DNA of 64,000 nt from Promicromonospora sp049532985 (GTDB lineage: Bacteria; Actinomycetota; Actinomycetes; Actinomycetales; Cellulomonadaceae). Below the pieces are notes generated by a model. That model ran no database searches. It was not told where the DNA came from and saw only the letters and a program-made list of their open reading frames with translations. The position numbers were made by a program, and so were the translations under genes. Shown one piece after another: positions 1-8,975 of the stretch (position 1 is the first letter of the stretch; the number at the start of each line of letters is the position of its first letter). The stretch covers positions 1,488,001 through 1,552,000 of the forward strand of contig NZ_CP186693.1 of NCBI RefSeq assembly GCF_049532985.1, read 5' to 3'.

Positions 1-2
1 TG

Positions 3-3000
3 GCGGTCCTGGAGGCCGAGGACCAGCTCCTGACCGCTGCCCGCACCCCCGGCGGCCTGACCATCGACCCCACCACGGTCGACCACGCCATCGAGCAGAT
101 CCGCCTGGACACAGGCCGGGTGCTGAACCCGGGGCAGCGGGACCTGGTCGCGTCATTCGCCTCGAGCACCCGCCTGGTGGCGGGGATCGGCCCGGCCGGC
201 ACCGGCAAGACCACCGTCATGCGCGCCTTCGCGACAGCGGTCCAGGAGTCCGGCGGCAAGCTGATCGCGCTGGCACCCTCGGCCGCCGCCGCAGAGGTCC
301 TCGGTGCCGACCTCGGCAACAACATCACCACCGAGACCCTCGACATGTTCCTCCTCGCTGCCCGAGGTGCCGGCGGGGCGCGCCTGCGTGAACGGCTGAC
401 GGTGGAGCAGGGGACGGTGGTGCTGGTGGACGAGGCGAGTCTGGCCGGCACGCTCGCCTTGGCCGAGGTCGTGACCATCACCCAGCAAGCTGGCGGCAGT
501 GTCCGGTTGCTGGGGGACCCGGCCCAGCTCGGTGCCGTCGCGGCCGGTGGGGCCTTGCGGCTGGTCTCCGAGCAGGCCGGCGCGGTCGAGCTCACGAAGA
601 TCCACCGGTTCCACACCACCGGTGAGGCCGATGCCTCGCTGCAGATCCGCGAGGGGGATCACCGGGGCCTGGACTTCTACATCACCGCCCACCGCACCCA
701 GGGCGGGTCGGCGGCGGCGATGGCGGAGGAGATGTTCGCCAATTGGCAGACCGACTCCGACACGGGGCGCAGGACGATCATGATCGCGGCGACCAACGAC
801 CTGGTCACCAGCCTGTCCGCCCGCGCGCGCCTGCACCGGGTGGCCCGGGGTGAGGTCGAGGACGACGGCGTCATCCTGCACGACGAGACCCGGGCCGGGG
901 TCGGGGACGTGATCGTGACCCGGCTGAACAACCGCCACCTGTACGCGCAGGACGAGGACGGGCACATCGACTGGGCCAGGGGCTGGGTCCGCAATGGTGA
1001 CCTGTGGAGGGTCGAAGCACGTGGCAGGGAGGGTGCATTGCAGGCCCGGCACCTGGACACCGGCGCGACCGTGGTCCTGCCCGCGGACTACGTCGCCGCG
1101 CACGTCGAGCTCGGGTACGCCGCGACGATCCACCGGGTCCAGGGCATGACCGTGGACACCTCCCACGCCATGGTGGGCGTGGGGATGACCCGCAACGAGC
1201 TGTACACCGCCATCACCAGGGGCGCCGACTCCAACCGGGTCTACGTCGAGGTCGAGGACGTCCTGGATCTGGACCCGCACCGGCAGCCGGCCACCGAGCG
1301 GGCGGTGCTGAACGCGCTCAAGGGCGTCCTGGACCGCGACGGCGAGGAGAAGTCCGCCCACCGGGTCATCGAGGACGACTGGGGCTACGCCCACTCCCTG
1401 GCCCGCTTGGCCCCGGAGTACGAAGACGCCTACATGGCCTTCCTCGAGCCCGACCGCACCGGCCGTCTGGCCGAGGCTGTCCGCACCGTGCTGCCCGAAC
1501 GGGAGGCGAACCTGGTGCTCGCGGACGAGGCGTGGCCGGCCTTGGCCAAGCGGCTGTCCATGCACGAAGCCGCTGGCGCCGACCCCGAGACCGTCCTGCG
1601 GCATGCGGTCGGGACGGGGTTCGGTGATGCGAAGTCGATCGCGAAGGTCCTGCACTACCGCATCGGTCTGCCCCAACCCCACACCACAGACGCCGACTCG
1701 CGGGGTCTGCCGGTTTGGATCACCACCGCACCCGACACTACCCAGAACATCCGGTGGGATCAGGCCACGGCCGCTGGACCCGGCGGGCCGGGCGCGACCC
1801 AGGGGTTCACTGGCCTTGCCATGGCGGACGCGGCAGCCTCGACGGTGACGACCGGGCCGCGAGCAGACGCCGGTGCGGGCACCGACACCACCGGGCACCC
1901 CGAGCGGTCGATGGACGTAGCGCAGCGGGCAGTGGTGGTGGAGATCACTGCTCACGCGTGGGCCTGGTGGTCGAACCAGAACACGACCCAGGCCTGGGCG
2001 GGCCGGTACATGACCAGCCGTGGCCTGGCGGGTGCCGAGTGGGGTGTTGCGCCGGCGTCGTGGACCGGGCTGACCGACCACCTGCAGTCCCTCGGCTACA
2101 CCGCCGACCAGCTCATCATCGCCGGCGTCGCGACACGAACCAGGAACGGGCGGCTGATCGACAAGTTCCGCAACCGGATCCTGTTCCCCTACCGCGACCA
2201 GACCGGGACCGTCGTTGGCGTCACCGGGCGCATCAACCCCGCCGACACCAGCACGGGGGAGGGGCGGGCACCGAAGTACCTCAACACCCCCGAGACCCCG
2301 GCCTACCGCAAGGGCGAGCTCCTGTACGGGCTCGACCCCGACGCCGTCGCGCGCCTGGCGGCCGGGGCACGACCGGTCCTGGTGGAGGGACCCGCCGACC
2401 ACGCCGCCCTGCACCTGGCTGCGGTCCGCCTGTTCGAGAAGACCGGCGTGCAGATCGTGCCGGTCGCTGCCGGCGGGACCGGTGTCACCCCGCAGCACCT
2501 GCGAGCCCTACGCGAGGCATCGGGGCGGGACCTGTCCGACCTGATCGTCGCCCTGGACCCCGATACAGCCGGAAGGACCGCGGCCGCCCGCGTCTGGGAG
2601 GCCCTCACCCCGAACGAAGCCGCCCACGCCCACGCCCTGGAGCTGCCGGCCGACCCCGCCCAGGTCGCCCACGAAGACCCCGACATCCTCACTGCAGCGT
2701 TGGCCGGGCCGGTCCCGTTGGCGTGGTTCGCGATGGAACCCAACCTCCAGCACATCCGATCCCTCGATCACGCCGAGCGGCAGCTCTTCCTGCTGCGGGC
2801 CCTGGTCGACCACCTCTACGACCGCGTCGAACCCCTCCAGCGGCCGGCCCTGGTCGAGCACATCGCGCGGACCGTCGGCGACACACCCGGCGCGAGCACC
2901 CATGCCCAGCTCGACGTTCCCTCCGTGCGGCGAGTCGTGACCGATCACCTCGCCGACCGGATCCTGTCTGACGCGCCGACCAGCCCGAACCAGGACCTCG

Positions 3001-3545
3001 CCCTGGACACCGACCCCGCCGCCTGGGGACACCACGTGACCGACGCCGCGCCTGCCGCGGAGACGGACCCGCTCGTGGCGGCGTGGCTGGCCCGGCACGC
3101 CGACCTGGTCGCCACACGCCTGGACGCCCTCGTGCGGGAGGCCCTAACCGACCCGCAGCTCTGGATGGAAACCATCACCCCGCCGCCCCCGCCCGGCTCC
3201 GACCGCGAGGCCTGGCTGGCCGCGATGCGGCAAGTGCTGGCCTACCGCGACCGGTACCAGATCACCGACCCCGCCCACCCGCTCGGACCGGACGTCGATG
3301 AGGGTGAGCGCGGCGACGCGCGCGCCATCGCCAACCGGGCCCTGGACACCATCACAGCCCACGGCACCGGAACCCGGCTCGCGGGGCCTGTGGCTCGGTC
3401 CCGCCCGAAGCCGATGGAGCGCGTGCCAGTGGTGCTGGCCGACGCGCGGGCCAGCGCCGAGCGGATGCGCCGTGAGGCCGACGAACGTACCCGACGCGAC
3501 CGAGCCGAGCGGGAACGTGACCGGGTGACCGACCGGGCCTGGTAG
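3..3545 (+). CDS. MobF-type conjugative helicase fused to DnaG-like primase core (5' partial)
   Basis: The frame is open from base 3, so the gene starts outside the window; 1,180 residues are visible. The first ~420 residues are a superfamily 1 helicase as in TraA/TraI relaxases: Walker A GPAGTGKTT, Walker B VLVDEAS, GDPAQLG (motif III), ATIHRVQG (motif V) and NELYTAITRG (motif VI). From about residue 640 it turns into a DnaG-type primase core: a CatN-like stretch (FRNRILFPYRD), then a Toprim domain with VEGPAD and LDPDTAG, so both acidic Toprim motifs survive. A charged Arg/Glu-rich tail ends the protein. The relaxase domain, if present, lies upstream of the window. It would process and unwind DNA in conjugation and possibly prime the complementary strand; the primase role is inferred from the motifs. 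Confidence 0.85.
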   Translation, partial: AVLEAEDQLLTAARTPGGLTIDPTTVDHAIEQIRLDTGRVLNPGQRDLVASFASSTRLVAGIGPAGTGKTTVMRAFATAVQESGGKLIALAPSAAAAEVLGADLGNNITTETLDMFLLAARGAGGARLRERLTVEQGTVVLVDEASLAGTLALAEVVTITQQAGGSVRLLGDPAQLGAVAAGGALRLVSEQAGAVELTKIHRFHTTGEADASLQIREGDHRGLDFYITAHRTQGGSAAAMAEEMFANWQTDSDTGRRTIMIAATNDLVTSLSARARLHRVARGEVEDDGVILHDETRAGVGDVIVTRLNNRHLYAQDEDGHIDWARGWVRNGDLWRVEARGREGALQARHLDTGATVVLPADYVAAHVELGYAATIHRVQGMTVDTSHAMVGVGMTRNELYTAITRGADSNRVYVEVEDVLDLDPHRQPATERAVLNALKGVLDRDGEEKSAHRVIEDDWGYAHSLARLAPEYEDAYMAFLEPDRTGRLAEAVRTVLPEREANLVLADEAWPALAKRLSMHEAAGADPETVLRHAVGTGFGDAKSIAKVLHYRIGLPQPHTTDADSRGLPVWITTAPDTTQNIRWDQATAAGPGGPGATQGFTGLAMADAAASTVTTGPRADAGAGTDTTGHPERSMDVAQRAVVVEITAHAWAWWSNQNTTQAWAGRYMTSRGLAGAEWGVAPASWTGLTDHLQSLGYTADQLIIAGVATRTRNGRLIDKFRNRILFPYRDQTGTVVGVTGRINPADTSTGEGRAPKYLNTPETPAYRKGELLYGLDPDAVARLAAGARPVLVEGPADHAALHLAAVRLFEKTGVQIVPVAAGGTGVTPQHLRALREASGRDLSDLIVALDPDTAGRTAAARVWEALTPNEAAHAHALELPADPAQVAHEDPDILTAALAGPVPLAWFAMEPNLQHIRSLDHAERQLFLLRALVDHLYDRVEPLQRPALVEHIARTVGDTPGASTHAQLDVPSVRRVVTDHLADRILSDAPTSPNQDLALDTDPAAWGHHVTDAAPAAETDPLVAAWLARHADLVATRLDALVREALTDPQLWMETITPPPPPGSDREAWLAAMRQVLAYRDRYQITDPAHPLGPDVDEGERGDARAIANRALDTITAHGTGTRLAGPVARSRPKPMERVPVVLADARASAERMRREADERTRRDRAERERDRVTDRAW

Positions 3546-3630
3546 GCGAGACCGGCCGGCGATCGGGTACTGCTGCCGAGCAGCCCGACGCCGTCCCGAT
3601 CACCAAGGGCGACGTGGCCCGGCGCAGCGG

Positions 3631-3825
3631 TCAGTGGGTCTTGCGGTAGATGTCGGCCCGGTCCGGGACGCCGATGCCGATCATCTGCCAGCCCTCGGGC
3701 ACCATGGCGTGCAGCTGGTCGCGGCCTTCCTCGTAGGTCTCGGTCTCGACCTCGAGGTCGCGCAGCTGGGACGGTTCTTCGCCGCGGACGGCGGCGCGGG
3801 TGTTGATGGTGGCCGTGACTCTCAT
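3631..3825 (-). CDS. Small hypothetical protein (64 aa)
   Basis: A short acidic protein starting MRVTATINTR and ending RKTH. The ATG at 3825 is chosen over an upstream in-frame start because it follows an AGAAAGGG Shine-Dalgarno at good spacing. The sequence has an alternating hydrophobic/charged N-terminus and a GWQMIG stretch typical of small soluble alpha/beta proteins of conjugative elements. It converges on the end of the helicase-primase gene. No family is recognised. Confidence 0.6.
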   Translation of the reverse strand: MRVTATINTRAAVRGEEPSQLRDLEVETETYEEGRDQLHAMVPEGWQMIGIGVPDRADIYRKTH

Positions 3826-4104
3826 GGGGGTGCCCTTTCTGGGGATCGTGCTCAGCACCATGATGCGCCCGACCCCCGACATCCGAAGGCACGACACAGC
3901 CTGCGGGGTCGTCAGCGTCCGTCTCGCGAGGGCAAGAACGCACCGCGCCGGACGGTTCAGGGCAGTTTTCCACAGGGGCTCGTTCTACCGAGCCTGATCC
4001 CGGGACCCTGGTTATGGTCGATCACGAGAAACCCACGCCGTCGCCCCGCATCGCGAGGTGGCGCTACCTGCCGGCCTCGTCCGGGACCGATGGAGGAGGG
4101 GCTG

Positions 4105-5031
4105 ATGGTGGACCGGATCTGGCTCGATGTGCCCTTCGCGGAGAAGGACGAGGCCAAGGAGCTCGGTGCGCGCTGGTCCCCGGACGCCAAGCGGTGGTTC
4201 GCTCCGCGCCCAGGGATGACGCGCCTGGAGCGCTGGGCCGCGCTGCCCGACGTCCCGGACCTGCTGCCCGGGGAGAACCGGACACTCGGCTCGGGTCTGT
4301 TCGTCGACCTGGTGCCTGCCACGTGCTGGTTCACCAACGTGCGTTCCTGCGTCAGCCCGAAGGACTGGGAACGACTGCGCCGGATGATCACCCGCCGCGC
4401 CGGGATGCGGTGCGAGATCTGCGGCGCCGCCGAGGACCGGCCTACCCGTCGCTGGCTGGAGGCCCACGAACGCTGGGTCTACGACGACGCCCACGGGACC
4501 CAGACCCTGGCGCGCCTGATCTGCCTGTGCACCGACTGCCACACCGTGACCCACTTCGGGTTCGCGCAGGTCCGCGGCCTGGAAGAAGCCGCCTACCTCC
4601 ACCTCATGGCCGTCACCGGCATGAACCAGGCCACCGCGTACGCGCACGTCCAGGACGCGTTCGCCCTCTGGGAGACACGATCCGCCCGGACATGGGACCT
4701 GGACCTGTCCCTGTTCACCGACGCCGGGGTGAGCGTGCGGCGCCCGCCAACGGCGAGCGAGCGTCCGGCCGCTGTCCAGGCGGCGTTCGTGGCCATCGAC
4801 GACGGGATCAAGGAGCGGGCCGCGCAACGACTGCGCGCAAATGGTATCCGCCAGCGAGCCGAAGCACGCGAGCACCCGATTCCGGATCTCGCGGCAGGGC
4901 CCGGGCTGGTCATGGTCTCGACCTCACTGGAGCCGGTGGGCGAGGTCGTCCAGCACACACGACCGGCACGAACCACGTCGTGGCTGCAGCGCCTTATGAC
5001 GCGCCTGCGCGGTGAGCAGGGCCAGTTCTGA
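4105..5031 (+). CDS. DUF5710 domain protein with an HNH-like zinc cluster
   Basis: A 308-residue protein. The ATG at 4105 follows a strong GGAGGAGGGG ribosome site. Residues ~4-30 match the DUF5710 pattern (WLDVPFAEKDEAKELGARW), a short module common in element-borne replication and primase proteins. The middle carries CEICGA, LEAHERW and CLCTDCH, a four-cysteine HNH-type zinc cluster with a His after the last Cys; the catalytic set of a true HNH nuclease is not clearly complete. The C-terminus is Arg-rich. It lies in the conjugation-gene region on the same strand as the helicase-primase. A nucleic-acid role (nuclease or binding) is inference. Confidence 0.65.
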   Translation: MVDRIWLDVPFAEKDEAKELGARWSPDAKRWFAPRPGMTRLERWAALPDVPDLLPGENRTLGSGLFVDLVPATCWFTNVRSCVSPKDWERLRRMITRRAGMRCEICGAAEDRPTRRWLEAHERWVYDDAHGTQTLARLICLCTDCHTVTHFGFAQVRGLEEAAYLHLMAVTGMNQATAYAHVQDAFALWETRSARTWDLDLSLFTDAGVSVRRPPTASERPAAVQAAFVAIDDGIKERAAQRLRANGIRQRAEAREHPIPDLAAGPGLVMVSTSLEPVGEVVQHTRPARTTSWLQRLMTRLRGEQGQF

Positions 5032-5117
5032 CGTCCTGGACAACCAGGCCCGGTGCACCTCGAACGGTCCCGTGTCGGGGCGTGGACCCGGCAAGCTGTT
5101 CCGGCGTCGGCGTCAGG

Positions 5118-5440
5118 TTAGCCGCCACTGAACAGGGCCGTGCGGACCAGGCGCGTGAGGACCGCCTCGGTGATACGGGTTTTGACCGACCACGTGCCCA
5201 GGAGACCCTGGACGGTGATCGAATCGAGGCCGGCGGCGGTCGTGAGCCGGTAAGGGGCGTCGAGGTGCCGAGACGGCCAGTCCACACCCTGCCGCTCCAA
5301 CGCCGGCGGGCAGGCTCGGTACGAGCTCGTCCAGGGGGAGTGGTGGGCTCCTGCTCCATCGCTCTGCGCGCGAGCGACATCGACAGCTGCTCCAGATCCG
5401 AGACGCCACACCCCCAGATCGACCCCAGCGCGCGGATGTG
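5118..5440 (-). pseudogene. Frameshifted copy of the alpha-CTD-like gene at 10167-10598
   Basis: On the minus strand the translation follows the intact paralogue at 10167-10598 but only across three frames. One frame reads LARRAMEQEPTTP (intact: IARRAIEQESTTP), a second reads LDELVPSLP (intact: VDRLVPTLP), a third reads TWSVKTRITEAVLTRL (intact: TWSVNTRITEAILARL). One break is in a run of five C, which looks like a one-base slip, and another follows within about 40 bases. No start codon gives an intact product. At DNA level the 3' parts are clearly related. It is most simply a decayed duplicate; sequencing error is less likely because two shifts are needed. Confidence 0.7.
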
Positions 5441-5479
5441 GTGGACCCCGGGCGGTTCGCGACGCCCGGGCCGGCGAAC

Positions 5480-5617
5480 TCAGGCGCCGCCGCGGGCGTC
5501 CAGGAGTCGGTGCAGTTCGTCGCCCGTCAGGGGGTTGTGCAGGAGAGAGGACCCGCGGGCCTCGCGGATCTCACGGTACTTCGCCAGCATCCGTGTGTAG
5601 ACGTCGAGCATGGGCAT
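5480..5617 (-). CDS. Possible small protein (45 aa)
   Basis: A short frame beginning MPMLDVYTRM with a helical, charged middle (KYREIREARG) and ending LLDARGGA. Composition looks coding, but no Shine-Dalgarno is visible before either ATG and it sits among decayed genes. It could be the 3' end of a lost gene. Confidence 0.3.
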   Translation of the reverse strand: MPMLDVYTRMLAKYREIREARGSSLLHNPLTGDELHRLLDARGGA

Positions 5618-5725
5618 GTGCGAGCCGACCGCGCCGCCACGCCGACGACATGACGAGGCAGTGACCAGCCCGGGTTGGTTTCGCACAGCGCATCGATCCG
5701 GGTCCTGGGTCGCTTGGATGAATCG

Positions 5726-5986
5726 ATGGGTGGCAGGCTGTACGGCGTGAACGCTTCGGAGGTGCCACGGTCGGGCTGGGCCCGGTGGCGCGCGCTCAGC
5801 GGCGTGGAGCGGCTGAGCCTTGTGCTGTCGGCGCTGATCGGGGTCGGCTTCATCGTGGGTTCGGTGCTCGAGGGTCCGGGCAACGTCTTCACCTTCGTGG
5901 TGGGGGCACTCTTCATCGGCTTGACCGTGTGGCGGTGGATAACCTGGACGCGGGCGAGCGCACCGGGCCCGCGCTCCACCGACTAG
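5726..5986 (+). CDS. Small two-pass membrane protein
   Basis: An 86-residue frame with two hydrophobic segments, roughly residues 30-50 (LSLVLSALIGVGFIVGSVL) and 53-72 (NVFTFVVGALFIGLTVW), joined by a short loop, then a short polar tail. A GTG at 5747 and an ATG at 5675 are alternative starts; none has a strong ribosome site. It lies between a small minus-strand frame and a transposase remnant. No family recognised. Confidence 0.45.
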   Translation: MGGRLYGVNASEVPRSGWARWRALSGVERLSLVLSALIGVGFIVGSVLEGPGNVFTFVVGALFIGLTVWRWITWTRASAPGPRSTD

Positions 5987-6013
5987 ACGTCCCGCGGGCA
6001 CGCTGACCGCGTG

Positions 6014-6166
6014 CTGGGTGTTGATCGTGCGCCGGTAGGTCTCGTCGGCCGGGTCGATCAGCGCGAGCAGGTGGATCGTCTTGGCGATGCGTCCGTACTC
6101 GGTGATCGCCGAGCCGAGCGGGGTCGGATTCCCCTCGCGGGTGAGCATCTTCAGCACGTCGTAGGC
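6014..6166 (-). pseudogene. Tn3-family transposase fragment
   Basis: About 50 codons read YDVLKMLTREGNPTPLG, then ITEYGRIAKTIHLL and YRRTINTQ. This is the pattern near the end of Tn3-family transposases (NPTPLG ... EYGRI.KT.H.L ... YRR.I). The match stops abruptly after INTQ and no transposase sequence continues on either side. No inverted repeats were identified. It marks a past transposon insertion in the left part of the element. Confidence 0.55.
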
Positions 6167-6267
6167 GCACCGCCCCGGTCGCGAGCGAAGCGGCTACGCG
6201 TGTCATGTCGTGGTGCCGCCGCCGGCTGCGACCCACCTGCCGGCCGGGCTGCGCGGCCTGGTCGCGG

Positions 6268-7869
6268 TCACGAGTCGGATCCCAGGCCGGGTGGCGTGAC
6301 CGGCGGGTGCTGCTCGTCGTGCCGTGGTGGTTCGGGTGGCTCGTCGCTCGCGTGGTCGATTCCAGGGCCGGCGTCGGGATCTTGTGCCGGTGCCTCGTGC
6401 GACACGTCGCTGCCTGTCTGGATCCTCTGGTCACCTGTCGCGTCGCTTGGCTGGGGGTCGTCAGTACTCCCGTGGGCCGGCGAGGGTTGCTCTTGCTCGT
6501 GCTGGACAGGTCGGGACGTAGATCGGGATCCAGGTCTGGCTGTAGGTCGGGATGCGGTGCTGCTGCGGGCTGCACCGTCTTCCCGCGGGCCATGGTCGGG
6601 GTTCAGGTGTCTGTGGGTCCGGGCGCGGGCGGCGTCGTCGAGCCTGGTGATCGCGTGGGCGGTGTGCGTGGTGTAGCGGACCAGCCACCGCAGGGGGCCG
6701 GTGCCGATCAGGCCCAGGGTGATGAACAGGTACAACGGTGGGTAGGACCAGGCACCCAGCAGCACGGCCCACGAGTTGACCACGTGCCGGGGCATGTCGT
6801 CGGCCACCGTGTCGATGATGAAGACCCAGAACACCCCGACGAACAACCCCACGAACATGGTCATCGCGAGGCTGGGCCGGTCTCCGTCGCGCAGGTACAG
6901 CGCGGCCAGCGCTGCCAGGACCGCGATACCCACCGCGCCCACCACGACCACGTTCAGGCTGCTGCTCAAGGCGCCCCAGCCTGCAGGAATGGTGACCGCC
7001 AGGTAGGCCACCAGGTGTAGCCCCAGGGCGGTGACCAACGCGACAGCCGCCCTGCCGCGGCTGACTTCCTCGCCCAGAGCCCGCCGCGCTGCCACGCCGT
7101 GGGCCATGGCGGTCGCGACCAGCAGCCTGCTCCGGTCGGCAAACCTCGGGAACGCGTCGAGCTTGCCGATCTCCAGGACCAGGATCGCGGCCAGGACCAG
7201 GCAGAGAACGGTCTGCTGCGCCCACCCGGGCCCGCCGTCCAGGAACGCGCCGACGGCCAGGAGGACCGCCAGGGTCGCGGTCAGGTGGGCGATGGCCTTG
7301 CTGAAGGTGAGCGCACCGTCCAGGAGCGTGAGCCGGGCGTAGTCCTCCAGGTCCGGGACGGGCTCGGTCTCCGCGCGGCGCGCGATCTGCTCGCCCTGGG
7401 ACGCGATCGTGACCAACGAGACCGGAAGGGCGATCGCGATCGCGGTGATGACACCGAGCGAGCCCCACGCGTCGCCGGCCGTGGTGAGCAGCTCCAGCCC
7501 GTGCCGGACGGTCCCGACCGTTCTGCTGGTGGGCGGGACCGACCCGGAGCGCACGTACTGAGCGACCTCGGCGAGGGTCCCGACGACCAACCCCACCACG
7601 GGCACGGTGAACAGACCGATGCCGACCAGGCCGAGGTACCGTCGCCACGGCAGGCGCCGCCGCAGCCGGCGGCCCAGACAGGCCTCGCACAGCACGATCA
7701 CACCCGTCTGCTCGAGACCAGCTTGTCCGGTGGTACCCGTCTGCGCGGGACCCGTCTGCTTCGCCCTGACCGGCTTGCCGGGATTGCCGCAGAGCTCGCA
7801 GCTGCCTGACGGGGCAGGCGGCCCGTCGAGCCCGTCGCCGTGCTCGTCGGTGGTGCTCGGGTGGGGCAC
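6268..7869 (-). CDS. Multi-pass membrane protein of unknown function
   Basis: A 533-residue protein. The GTG start at 7869 is chosen because AGGAGGTCCT lies directly before it; a longer frame upstream has no such site. Residues ~20-65 hold two CxxC pairs (CELCG, CEAC), a possible small zinc knuckle. Around nine hydrophobic segments follow, then a long hydrophilic tail rich in Pro, Ser, Asp and Glu (last ~110 residues). The layout suggests an integral membrane protein with a cytoplasmic zinc-binding head and a disordered tail. It stands alone on the minus strand. Membrane proteins of unknown role are frequent near conjugation loci, but no link can be shown. Confidence 0.7.
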   Translation of the reverse strand: MPHPSTTDEHGDGLDGPPAPSGSCELCGNPGKPVRAKQTGPAQTGTTGQAGLEQTGVIVLCEACLGRRLRRRLPWRRYLGLVGIGLFTVPVVGLVVGTLAEVAQYVRSGSVPPTSRTVGTVRHGLELLTTAGDAWGSLGVITAIAIALPVSLVTIASQGEQIARRAETEPVPDLEDYARLTLLDGALTFSKAIAHLTATLAVLLAVGAFLDGGPGWAQQTVLCLVLAAILVLEIGKLDAFPRFADRSRLLVATAMAHGVAARRALGEEVSRGRAAVALVTALGLHLVAYLAVTIPAGWGALSSSLNVVVVGAVGIAVLAALAALYLRDGDRPSLAMTMFVGLFVGVFWVFIIDTVADDMPRHVVNSWAVLLGAWSYPPLYLFITLGLIGTGPLRWLVRYTTHTAHAITRLDDAARARTHRHLNPDHGPREDGAARSSTASRPTARPGSRSTSRPVQHEQEQPSPAHGSTDDPQPSDATGDQRIQTGSDVSHEAPAQDPDAGPGIDHASDEPPEPPRHDEQHPPVTPPGLGSDS

Positions 7870-8098
7870 AGGACCTCCTGGTCGTCGGGGGCGCGAGCCC
7901 CTGGATGATTCCACCGCTACGGGCCGCACGGGATCGCCGCCGAAGGGTTGCCGCACAGGTCGAGGTCGGCTAGCCCGGTCCGGTACGCAGTGCGGCCCCA
8001 GCCGGCGCCGACCGGTGGGTCGTGGCCGCCGGCCGGGTGCGGCCCGCTGGGCGGACCGAGCAGACCTGGAGCTTGCGGACCTCGGTTGTCCGTGAGGC

Positions 8099-8632
8099 TC
8101 AGTCGTTCGTGAGGAACGCGGTGATCTGGTCCAGGTGCTGGTCGGTCAGGCCCGGCGACGGCATCGGGGTCACCAGCAGGAGGTCGTCCGGGTCGTACCG
8201 GTTGCGCAGTGTGGTGCGCGCCTGGGTGGACAGGTCGTCGTCGGTGAACACGACTCGGGCGCCGGGGTCGGTGTGGTCCTTGATCGTGGTGACCTTCCAC
8301 CAGTCCTCCCGCTCCGGTGCGTCGCTGCCGGGGCTGGGTACGGCGACGTCAAACACGTCCAGTCCTAGGCGCGGGGCCAGGAGCGTGCGGGCCTGGTCCT
8401 GCCAGGTGGTCAGCCACACGACGTCGGCCAGCCCGGACCGGGCGATCGTGTTGATGGCCTGCACGACGGCGGGCCGCCACCACACGGGCAGGTCCCGCTC
8501 GGTGCCGTTCTCGGTGCTGTCGGCGACGGTCAGGACAGTGTGCTCGAACTGGTCACGCACCCGGCGGGCGGGGGCCGGGACGGCGTTGACGACGCCGTCC
8601 ACGTCCAGGTACCACGTCGGTCGCGCGACCAT
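8099..8632 (-). CDS. HAD-like hydrolase, Swiss-army-knife RNA-repair type
   Basis: A 177-residue protein. ATG at 8632 follows GGGAGGGTGC. The N-terminal WYLDVDGVVN is the DxDGxxN form of HAD motif I seen in the small HAD family found in RNA-repair polyproteins; WLTTWQ fits motif II and FTDDD fits motif IV. Length suits a capless HAD phosphatase. An RNA end-processing or nucleotide phosphatase role is family knowledge, not shown here. It lies next to the DNA methyltransferase gene on the same strand but separated by 343 bp. Confidence 0.65.
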   Translation of the reverse strand: MVARPTWYLDVDGVVNAVPAPARRVRDQFEHTVLTVADSTENGTERDLPVWWRPAVVQAINTIARSGLADVVWLTTWQDQARTLLAPRLGLDVFDVAVPSPGSDAPEREDWWKVTTIKDHTDPGARVVFTDDDLSTQARTTLRNRYDPDDLLLVTPMPSPGLTDQHLDQITAFLTND

Positions 8633-8975
8633 GCACCCTCCCGGCGCCTTTTGAACCATGCACTGAGCCGCCCCCCCCGTGCTGCGGGGCCGACCTGGCG
8701 GACGTCAGCGCGAGGCCCCATCGTAGCGAGCCGGGTCACGTTCACCGGAGCAGTTCCGGGCCCCGGGTCCGGGCGGCAGGCTCGTCAGAGAACGGGCGAG
8801 CGCCGGTGAACGAGCCCGGGTGGAATCTGCGCGTCGAATCTGCGGGTCTCGCGTCATGAGGGGCGCTCGACCCCCGTGTGCTACGAGATAGCGAGTTACC
8901 TGGATTCGATCCCTCAAGGGCTGGATCAGGGCGCTGCCAGCGACCGGATCTGGCCGAGGACGGGGGCACGCCTGG
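8633..8975. other. Non-coding stretch
   Basis: 343 bases between two minus-strand genes. Frames here are Arg/Pro-rich shadows without ribosome sites. It presumably contains the promoter of the HAD-like gene (reading leftward) and the 3' end of the methyltransferase gene; no repeat or hairpin stands out. Confidence 0.4.

Noticed and set aside
153..2498. Long open frame on the minus strand under the helicase-primase gene
   Set aside because: Gly/Arg/Pro-rich shadow of the plus-strand gene, no ribosome site, and no family pattern.
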